Shown here: positions 18,521 through 24,143 of the stretch, in pieces
Numbering within the stretch: position 1 is the first letter of the stretch
Layout of the letters: each line of letters starts with the position of its first letter
IMG/VR virus record: IMGVR_UViG_3300042889_001072
Coordinates: 1-24,143 of that record
Strand: one strand, 5' to 3'
Length of the DNA: 24,143 nt
From: a virus
Position numbers and translations under genes: made by a program
Notes under the pieces: generated by a model
What the model was told of the DNA's origin: nothing
Databases searched by the model: none
What the model saw: only the letters and a program-made list of their open reading frames with translations

Positions 18521-19617
18521 TAGAATATTCTCAATATAATTGTATTTTCATTAGTACGACCAAATGGGAGATTCCCCTTGGATTTTAGTTCGGTAAATTG
18601 TTCTACCATTTGTTTTTTATTCAACAAAGAAAAATCTTTAACTATATTTGGTTTAACAACTTTGATCAATGATAAAACAGTATCATAACCAATGATAGTG
18701 GTGCCCTTTACAGTCAATTTATCGTTATCTGTTGCCTTGTAATAAGATATCTTACGGGTTACTGTATCGTATAGCCAAACCTCCTTAGAATCAATTATTT
18801 TAGATGGAGTTATAGATTTAATATCTAACTCTGTAAACACAGGTAGATACTTCATCTTTGAAACTATATCAATAGCAGATTTGGATTTAACTACCTTAAC
18901 CTTTTTAGATGATACTACTTGTTGTGTACAAGATGCCACAAAAGAATTCAATAGTTTTAGAAAGTTCTTTATCTGTACAGTTTTAATATGAGAATATGAA
19001 TCTTTCAGATCCTCACATTCTCCAAGCAACACTTCTTCAAGTTCTTGTATATGATTTTTATACATATCAGGAATAAGCCTAGCAGCCTGTCCTGAAATAG
19101 TCTTAACAGAATTCTTAAATACAAATGTTTTTGGATATCCTAATGTAATAAATTCATCAATCTCTCCATCAATTTCTGCAGCAAAATCTACAGCTATCTT
19201 CTTAATTCTATCTTGAATTGAGATGACATTCTTAGGTTTTGTAGATTCAACTTTTGCTTTTGGAGTTACTGATATGACATCCAATTGTTCAATAGAATCT
19301 TCAATGAAAGTTAGTTCACGTTGATCTAGATATTGATCTCTTGCTTTTAATCTTAGCAAGATACCAATCTGTCTAAAATAATTTTCATCAAGTTTAGATA
19401 ACAAAGTCTTTCTTAATTTATTATCAATAGCATCTAATGCCCACTTTTTCTTATCAGCAGGTGATGCGTATACGTTATACCAATTCAACGCTTGAATTAA
19501 TGTGACTCTGTAATCTAAAAAATTGATAACAGGTTCATTACTACCTTTCATTATTGCATCAATTTTATTGCGCCTTTCTTTTATCTTTTGGTCAGGATCT
19601 TTTTTCAAAGCAACCAT
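18520..19617 (-). CDS. Large uncharacterised phage protein, 365 aa
   Basis: No recognised domain. The N-terminal third is helical and charged (DQKIKERRNKIDAIMKG; VTLIQALNWYNVYAS; KKWALDAIDNKLRK). A Lys/Val/Pro-rich linker (VTPKAKVESTKPK) precedes a helical middle part. The C-terminal 100 residues are beta-rich (VWLYDTVTRKISYYKATDND; TVKGTTIIGYD) and end NENTIILRIF. Similar unannotated proteins stand beside RNase H in T4-like marine phages, as I recall. It is translationally coupled to rnh (TAATG), which suggests a shared role in replication or host-DNA contact. Confidence 0.7.
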   Translation of the reverse strand: MVALKKDPDQKIKERRNKIDAIMKGSNEPVINFLDYRVTLIQALNWYNVYASPADKKKWALDAIDNKLRKTLLSKLDENYFRQIGILLRLKARDQYLDQRELTFIEDSIEQLDVISVTPKAKVESTKPKNVISIQDRIKKIAVDFAAEIDGEIDEFITLGYPKTFVFKNSVKTISGQAARLIPDMYKNHIQELEEVLLGECEDLKDSYSHIKTVQIKNFLKLLNSFVASCTQQVVSSKKVKVVKSKSAIDIVSKMKYLPVFTELDIKSITPSKIIDSKEVWLYDTVTRKISYYKATDNDKLTVKGTTIIGYDTVLSLIKVVKPNIVKDFSLLNKKQMVEQFTELKSKGNLPFGRTNENTIILRIF

Positions 19618-19626
19618 GATGATTCC

Positions 19627-19812
19627 TTATATATTCCTATAGTTCATGTTTATTTTATAATGTGAGAAAGCTTTATGAAACTCTCCTTCATATTCATAAT
19701 ATATCTTTGCTAAAGATTTTTGCATTCTTTTAGTATAACTTCTATGAGTTATTTGTTCTTTAGAATTAAAACATATTCGTCCTCTTATACGAGTAACATA
19801 TATAGCTGCCAT
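19627..19812 (-). CDS. Hypothetical basic protein, 61 aa
   Basis: The start is taken at ATG 19812 (MAAIYVTRIRGRICFN), with a GGGA element upstream; an earlier in-frame TTG is less likely. The protein is basic (THRSYTKRMQKSLAKIYYEY) and may bind nucleic acid. No family recognised. Confidence 0.55.
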   Translation of the reverse strand: MAAIYVTRIRGRICFNSKEQITHRSYTKRMQKSLAKIYYEYEGEFHKAFSHYKINMNYRNI

Positions 19813-19826
19813 AATATAATCCCACT

Positions 19827-20000
19827 TCAATCATCTTGGTTTAGGTCTTCATATTCTTTTGAAGATTCATATTTAAGCTTGGTCAAAGACTTCTGCTCCC
19901 TCTTGTAATCAGTTTTTAATTTTACTACTTTACTACGATATTTGGCTTCAGATAATTCACCCTTTACCCAATCATGCGTATATTCTACATTTGAACTCAC
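19827..20000 (-). CDS. Hypothetical coiled-coil protein, 57 aa (GTG start)
   Basis: No ATG is available at the 5' end; GTG at 20000 has AGGA seven bases upstream, a good site. The product is highly charged and helical (SEAKYRSKVVKLKTDYKREQ, then KSLTKLKYESSKEYEDLNQD). A sigma70-like promoter lies directly upstream. The GTG start is the reason for confidence in the reading frame. Confidence 0.6.
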   Translation of the reverse strand: MSSNVEYTHDWVKGELSEAKYRSKVVKLKTDYKREQKSLTKLKYESSKEYEDLNQDD

Positions 20001-20030
20001 TTCTTTTTCCTCGTTGTTAAAAATTACTAC

Positions 20031-20057
20031 ATTACACTACAGTTGTTAATATGTCAA
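20031..20057 (-). promoter_or_regulatory. Sigma70-like promoter
   Basis: Minus strand: TTGACA (20057-20052) with TAATGT at a 17-base spacing or TGTAAT at 15. The -10 is weaker than in the other promoters. It faces the GTG-start gene. Confidence 0.55.
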
Positions 20058-20065
20058 GCTTTCCT

Positions 20066-21079
20066 TTAGTTCTCTAAAATACTTTTAATTCCTATAAGAA
20101 CATTCTCTCGTTCTCTTAAGATTTTTTCAACATTACTTTGCTGAATAGTTAATAACCTTTGATATTCATTTGAATCATTATCAAGTTTATATATAAGAGC
20201 AGTAGCCTCTTCTGCATTATGGACAATCTGAGCGTCATCTATAGTATAATCACATCTATTGATAGTAACCATACACCTATAATCATATAGCATCAATACA
20301 CTATACATGATAGCCTCATAGAATCTATTTGCCATAAATGCATAGTTGTTATGGGTATGTACATCTTCAAAATATAAAGAGTATTTGTAATCCTTCAAAT
20401 GTTTGTCAAAAAATACCTGAGTCTTAGTTTGATATTCCCAATCTAGTTTGTCTTCAAATGAAGCAACGACCCCAGCATCCTTAAACTTTACATGATTCTT
20501 TTTTGATGCACTTAAAGTATAATCAAGACCATTATAATCTAACATATCTTTTATACGATATTTACGAAAGGTTCCATAATATATGATTCCTTCCTTAGGT
20601 ACATTAGAATTTTGATACTCTTTACCATCAAATATCAGAGTATTTAGATTTAACGTGTGCCAGTGTGTAATCCAATCATTAAGCAACTTACCACCAGATT
20701 TCTTACGTAAAATCCACCCCCTATATCCTTCTCGTGGATTATTGCATATCATATCATAGGTACGTTCATTCTCATGACTCCATTTACGTAAAAGTATATT
20801 ATCTTCAACATCGTGATCATTTACCAACCAGAACATCTTAGCTTGAGGATTATTATTAAGCACTTCAAGATATGCATTGTACTTCATATACGGAGAAGCA
20901 TAAGCACATATAATAGCATCATACTTTTGATCAAGATAAAGTGGTATCTCTGACATATGTGCTAACAAATCACACTGCAGATAATCTCGTATGATAATAC
21001 TATTCCTAACATGTACTATACATGTCTGATTAATCTTCTCCTGCTTTCTCTCACACGACTCAATTATCAATACTTTCAT
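20066..21079 (-). CDS. GT-B glycosyltransferase, beta-glucosyltransferase-like
   Basis: 337 residues (T4 beta-glucosyltransferase has 351). The order of features follows T4 BGT: an N-terminal Rossmann strand (MKVLIIES), DYDAIICAYAS-like strand, KMFWLVNDHDVEDN, a second-domain start IIYYGTFRKYRIKDML (T4: DVIYGGSFRSGQRES), YSLYFEDVHTHNNYAFMANR with FYEAIMYSVLMLYD (T4 has a similar NFITLRVWETMASDAVMLID), and a C-terminal helix LTIQQSNVEK. It would transfer a sugar, probably to modified bases in phage DNA, against restriction. The window contains no dCMP hydroxymethylase, so the acceptor base is unknown. Other glycosyl acceptors are possible. The ATG overlaps the ligase's stop. Confidence 0.6.
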   Translation of the reverse strand: MKVLIIESCERKQEKINQTCIVHVRNSIIIRDYLQCDLLAHMSEIPLYLDQKYDAIICAYASPYMKYNAYLEVLNNNPQAKMFWLVNDHDVEDNILLRKWSHENERTYDMICNNPREGYRGWILRKKSGGKLLNDWITHWHTLNLNTLIFDGKEYQNSNVPKEGIIYYGTFRKYRIKDMLDYNGLDYTLSASKKNHVKFKDAGVVASFEDKLDWEYQTKTQVFFDKHLKDYKYSLYFEDVHTHNNYAFMANRFYEAIMYSVLMLYDYRCMVTINRCDYTIDDAQIVHNAEEATALIYKLDNDSNEYQRLLTIQQSNVEKILRERENVLIGIKSILEN

Positions 21080-22410
21080 TTTATATCCTTAGCTAAATCA
21101 GCAGTTTCTTTATCTTCACGAACTTCTAAAAATATTGGGAGAAACAAAGATTCTTCACCTTGAACATTCTTGATTCTAGCATTATACTTCACAGCAATAA
21201 TTTTGTCAAAGTATTCACTCGGTGGTGCATTTCTTTGCTCATCAGTAAATCCTGAACCAACATATACCTTTACTTTACCATCAGAAGATTCACAATATAA
21301 TGAACCTATAGCATCAGCATATTTACCTGTTCCAGATATAACACTCATTACTTTCAGATCGCAATCTAATTCAGCTTTGAACTTTATTTGTCCTTTAGAT
21401 CTTTTGTTTTCCCATAATGAATTTGGATCTTTAAGGATGATACCTTCATCCCCATCATCAAGATAGTTTTGAAATATTGTTTGAGTTTGTTCTAATGAAT
21501 GAACATCAAAAGTTTCAACCAATTCAATTTTCCTATATATATCACATCTATCAATAAGATATAGTAATCTTTTGAATCTATATCTATAAGGCTGGTCACA
21601 TTTACCTGCAATGAAATCTTCATAAGGTATTTGGTCCCAAAGAGTAGCAACAACTCTATCTGCTTGTTCTTTTGTTATAGTTCCCTTTACTGCCCGATTC
21701 AAGATCCCATTACCAGTTTGACGATCACATATCTTACCGTTTGAATCTGTTTCAATTGTATCATATACCAGAAGTTCACCATCAAACACAAGGTTTTTAC
21801 CATAAGCCAACTCAATAAATTCTTCTTCCAGACTGCCTAGTAATGAAATCTCTTTACCATTCCTAGAACGAAACTCAACAGTACCTTTTAAATCTCTATC
21901 AAATTTAACAATAGCATTGAATCTCATGCCATCTTCTTTCTTCTGGACGATGGCAGGGAATGTAATCTTATCAACCAACTTCTGTTCAAAAGGCGAACAT
22001 AACATACAAGGGAATTCTGGTATTAGGTTCTTCCAAACCTTATTGATTGTTGAAGTATTAACACCACACTTAAGGTCTTTCTGTATGATTCGCTCAACAA
22101 CTTTTGCATTATTTGCTGTTACATTTTCAAGAATAAACTCTAAATGTGTAATAGCATTGTTACCAGTAATTTTGCGACTGGCTAATTGTTCAACTAATTC
22201 TTGGATAGCCCAATCTAGATTATCATCACTCAGAAGAAAAGTATTTGGTTCATACTTTGGAATCTTTCTTTGATAAAACTGGGTGAATGGATCATTGGCA
22301 AGACGACAAACTTCTTTCAGTAGTTCATTGTCTTTATGTTTGGTCAACAATTCAATTTTGAAGTTTCTTGAATTGTTCGCTTCAAGTTCTTGTAGTATTT
22401 GTAATATCAT
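21076..22410 (-). CDS. 30: ATP-dependent DNA ligase (T4-type)
   Basis: 444 residues from the ATG at 22410, chosen because MILQILQELE matches T4 ligase MILKILNEI. Nucleotidyltransferase motifs: KEDGMR (Lys158, the AMP-carrying residue), LVFDGELLVY (Glu212 region), DEGIILKD (Glu322) and KGQIKFKAELDCDL (Lys343, Lys345). KHKDNELLKEVCRLA is another T4-like segment. An upstream TTG in frame has no proper site. It seals Okazaki fragments with RNase H. Shorter than T4 (487), mainly in loops. Confidence 0.95.
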   Translation of the reverse strand: MILQILQELEANNSRNFKIELLTKHKDNELLKEVCRLANDPFTQFYQRKIPKYEPNTFLLSDDNLDWAIQELVEQLASRKITGNNAITHLEFILENVTANNAKVVERIIQKDLKCGVNTSTINKVWKNLIPEFPCMLCSPFEQKLVDKITFPAIVQKKEDGMRFNAIVKFDRDLKGTVEFRSRNGKEISLLGSLEEEFIELAYGKNLVFDGELLVYDTIETDSNGKICDRQTGNGILNRAVKGTITKEQADRVVATLWDQIPYEDFIAGKCDQPYRYRFKRLLYLIDRCDIYRKIELVETFDVHSLEQTQTIFQNYLDDGDEGIILKDPNSLWENKRSKGQIKFKAELDCDLKVMSVISGTGKYADAIGSLYCESSDGKVKVYVGSGFTDEQRNAPPSEYFDKIIAVKYNARIKNVQGEESLFLPIFLEVREDKETADLAKDIK

Positions 22411-22428
22411 TATATGTCTCAATATAGG

Positions 22429-23127
22429 TTAAATTTTAGTTTTACATATTATACTCATAACTTCTTTATTGTACAAATTAATCTTACCCCATTTGTGCTC
22501 TGGAATGATTTTGATTTCTAACTCTAACAGTAAAGAATAGATTCTTGCTTTTGCCGATAGACTGTTTACTGTAACAGTTAAATTATTTTTGGTGATATAA
22601 TCTATTGTTGATAGGAATTCTACTTCTTGTTTACTATGCGCCATTATTTTTTTAAAATAAATTTTCATCAAATCTTTACGATGGGAATATTTTGATACCC
22701 ATTCTGCCTCTGTACGAATATGTCTTATTAAATTTTCCACGACAGGTTCTTTATGAATATTATCGGTTTCATGTGGATAGATACATTCTACGGGGAAATG
22801 AAGCGAACCAATTTTATATATATTAAATGCATATTTGGGATGCATTTCCCAATTTAGAAAGATAAATATTCCTCCTTTGTGGTTGTGTATGTACTCTATA
22901 CCCACTAGCAATTCGGCATCTTTTTCTTTAATTCTATTTAAAAGTTCTACACATTCATAATCTGCACCTATCCCATGTTCATAGTGGGAGATCTTTATGT
23001 GATTAAAATCAGGACTCCATTCATTCTCTGGTGGTTTTTTAAATTCTGGTGGTTTTGATAATTCAGATAACAATGATTCTATATCATTACTATTTTGTCT
23101 TCTTTCTCTTAATTCTTGAATATTCAT
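22429..23127 (-). CDS. Hypothetical protein, 232 aa
   Basis: The start is ATG 23127 (MNIQELRERRQNSNDIESLL), with GGGG six bases upstream and an ATGA overlap. An acidic helix and a Pro-rich linker (PPEFKKPPENEWSPDF) precede a central domain (YEHGIGADYECVELLNRI; IFIFLNWEMHPKYAFNIYK) and a C-terminal helical-beta segment (SLSAKARIYSLLLELEIK). No catalytic motif recognised. Confidence 0.65.
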   Translation of the reverse strand: MNIQELRERRQNSNDIESLLSELSKPPEFKKPPENEWSPDFNHIKISHYEHGIGADYECVELLNRIKEKDAELLVGIEYIHNHKGGIFIFLNWEMHPKYAFNIYKIGSLHFPVECIYPHETDNIHKEPVVENLIRHIRTEAEWVSKYSHRKDLMKIYFKKIMAHSKQEVEFLSTIDYITKNNLTVTVNSLSAKARIYSLLLELEIKIIPEHKWGKINLYNKEVMSIICKTKI

Positions 23128-23318
23128 AAGGTACCCCAAGTTTCACAAAGTTTTACACCGATATTGCTAACGCCTTCTGCATCATCCTCTAAGAGTGAAG
23201 CTATCTTCCTTTTAACATCTCTTATAGTTTTGCAACGCAGACGCAGGTTGATGTTTAAACCAGCCAACTCCCCAGCATATTGATATTGTGTCCAGAATAC
23301 TTCAAATTTATATGGCAT
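23124..23318 (-). CDS. Hypothetical protein, 64 aa
   Basis: MPYKFEVFWTQYQYAGELAG followed by LNINLRLRCKTIRDVKRKI and an acidic end (LLEDDAEGVSNIG). Its promoter at 23349-23376 stands directly upstream. The alpha/beta pattern is ordinary and no family is recognised. Confidence 0.65.
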   Translation of the reverse strand: MPYKFEVFWTQYQYAGELAGLNINLRLRCKTIRDVKRKIASLLEDDAEGVSNIGVKLCETWGTL

Positions 23319-23348
23319 TTTCTAATCTCGTTTCGTTAAAGTTGAGCT

Positions 23349-23376
23349 ATTATAATCTATACAATAGCTTTGTCAA
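23349..23376 (-). promoter_or_regulatory. Sigma70-like promoter
   Basis: Minus strand: TTGACA (23376-23371), 16-base spacer, TATAAT (23354-23349). Consensus quality, upstream of the 64-aa gene. Confidence 0.88.
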
Positions 23377-23379
23377 CAC

Positions 23380-23472
23380 TTATTTAAAAATAGTTGACCA
23401 TTTCATTAACTTTTCAATCTTATTTTTCTTCGCAGTATCAATAGCGAAAGTGTCGATCATGCCATCATTCAT
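23380..23472 (-). CDS. Short hypothetical peptide, 30 aa
   Basis: ATG 23472 has AAGGAG about nine bases upstream and overlaps the stop of the 136-aa gene. It encodes MNDGMIDTFAIDTAKKNKIE and ends IEKLMKWSTIFK. A longer frame in the same phase extends upstream, but it lies within the previous gene and has no site. A small cytosolic peptide of unknown role. Confidence 0.5.
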   Translation of the reverse strand: MNDGMIDTFAIDTAKKNKIEKLMKWSTIFK

Positions 23473-23875
23473 AATCTCTTGCTCCTTCAAAGCTTCTTGA
23501 TATATCACGAGAAGAATAACCATATCCCGTACTTTCATTAACAGCGTAAATACCATTAAATGTTTTGCCATGATATCCAAAAACTTCCTCTAAATGAGCA
23601 CCAATCAACAATTCCTGATGTAGAATTTTCCTAATATTAGTTATCATATAATCAGATACAAATTCTGCAAAAGTTTTATCGTGATCCTCTTTTATATACA
23701 GATATTCTAGGCACTGAGAAATTGTATCTATTTCTCTATCTATATCAGATTGATCAAATTTTTCTTCGGTTTTTCTGAGACGATTTATAGCAAGAAGTTC
23801 TATACCTTTTGCTAATTGTTCAAGGGTTTGTTGTTTCTTATTACTTACTTTTGATGTTTTTAGATATGTTTTCAT
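23465..23875 (-). CDS. Hypothetical protein, 136 aa
   Basis: AGGAGA precedes the ATG and a strong promoter lies just upstream. The basic N-terminus (MKTYLKTSKVSNKKQQ) is followed by a helix (LEQLAKGIELLAINRLRK), an acidic region (DQSDIDREIDTISQCLEYL) and a Gly/Tyr/Ser-rich C-terminus (NESTGYGYSSRDISRSFEG). No family recognised. It is the first gene after a near-consensus promoter, so it is probably expressed early. Confidence 0.65.
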   Translation of the reverse strand: MKTYLKTSKVSNKKQQTLEQLAKGIELLAINRLRKTEEKFDQSDIDREIDTISQCLEYLYIKEDHDKTFAEFVSDYMITNIRKILHQELLIGAHLEEVFGYHGKTFNGIYAVNESTGYGYSSRDISRSFEGARDYE

Positions 23876-23900
23876 ACTGTTCTCCTGTTAAGTTAGATAT

Positions 23901-23929
23901 AGTATAAAAGAAGAAAATGCGGTTGTCAA
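23901..23929 (-). promoter_or_regulatory. Near-consensus sigma70 promoter
   Basis: Minus strand: TTGACA (23929-23924), exact 17-base spacer, TATACT (23906-23901). The TTGACA begins directly after the TAG of the upstream gene. Confidence 0.9.
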
Positions 23930-24143
23930 CTATTCTTTTGTTAATCCTAATGCAGTATTGTCTTCAATATCAATATTATCTTCTAAATATATCTCATAGG
24001 TATTGAAAGGTAAAAGAGATTCTTCAGATATTTTAGATTCATCATCTTTCTTTGTATGATTACCAGTAACAGATATAAGAATCAATACTGCTAATGGATC
24101 AAATACAAAAACAATCATCAATATAACTATCCTAACTGCTTTT
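23930..24143 (-). CDS. C-terminal part of a membrane protein (runs off the window)
   Basis: Open from the window edge to TAG 23932-23930. The visible residues include a hydrophobic helix (VILMIVFVFDPLAVLILISV) with an FDPLAV motif, then a charged tail (HTKKDDESKISEESLLPF) ending in NTALGLTKE. An ATG at 24121 is internal to this frame and probably not the start. FDPLAV-type helices occur at the end of larger phage membrane proteins, as I recall. The main body lies outside the window. Confidence 0.6.
   Translation of the reverse strand, partial: KAVRIVILMIVFVFDPLAVLILISVTGNHTKKDDESKISEESLLPFNTYEIYLEDNIDIEDNTALGLTKE

Noticed and set aside
1-24143. tRNA genes, CRISPR arrays, insertion sequences and attachment sites
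   Set aside because: No T-loop consensus with a cloverleaf, no regularly spaced repeats and no transposase or terminal inverted repeats were seen by eye on either strand.

Overview
The window looks like a piece of a large, AT-rich, T4-like (myovirus-type) bacteriophage genome. Genes are packed tightly in long minus-strand runs with ATGA/TAATG start-stop overlaps. Recognisable genes are a T4-type DNA ligase, a T4 RNase H-type 5'-3' exonuclease, thymidylate synthase, dihydrofolate reductase, dCMP deaminase, a beta-glucosyltransferase-like protein, two free-standing GIY-YIG homing endonucleases and phage families typical of marine T4-like viruses. T4-type late promoter cores (TATAAATA) coexist with sigma70-like promoters. 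The host cannot be named from the sequence. No tRNA, CRISPR array or insertion sequence was seen.

Layout, left to right. 1-3985 (minus strand): small secreted or virion-associated proteins, a helical protein, a collagen-like protein and an Ala/Gln-rich protein, several with their own terminator-like hairpins. 4229-6134: a FixJ-like pseudo-response regulator, dCMP deaminase and homing endonuclease A with a structured leader. 6165-9848: an operon-like run of small genes, including a nucleotidase-like HAD protein and an acireductone dioxygenase-like cupin; its upstream end (9068-9848) is clearly richer in GC. 9849-10550: a sparse stretch with three perfect hairpins, micro-ORFs, and two tandem hairpins that match the CsrA/RsmA binding consensus on the plus strand. 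10547-11309: a small gene and DHFR. 11403-12529 (plus strand): three tandem paralogues ending in LPWVV. 12530-14704: a displaced 3' end of a second thyA, homing endonuclease B and an intact thyA. 14701-16433: three paralogous tail-anchored proteins and small genes. 16485-22410: a MESH1-like (p)ppGpp/NADPH hydrolase, a DUF6433-like protein, RNase H, a large unknown protein, the glucosyltransferase-like protein and DNA ligase. 22429-24143: unknown small genes and the C-terminus of a membrane protein.

How the genes fit together: dCMP deaminase, thymidylate synthase, DHFR and the nucleotidase-like protein feed dTMP synthesis. Ligase and RNase H process replication intermediates. The MESH1-like enzyme, ARD-like enzyme, FixJ-like protein and putative CsrA-binding RNA are candidates for reprogramming host physiology. 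Both homing endonucleases sit beside thymidylate-pathway genes.

The most unusual features are: (i) the thyA / endonuclease / displaced-thyA-tail arrangement, which suggests a mobile element that carries a replacement gene end; (ii) the tandem ACANGGANGU hairpins; (iii) a shared, apparently covarying hairpin leader downstream of late promoters at both endonuclease genes.
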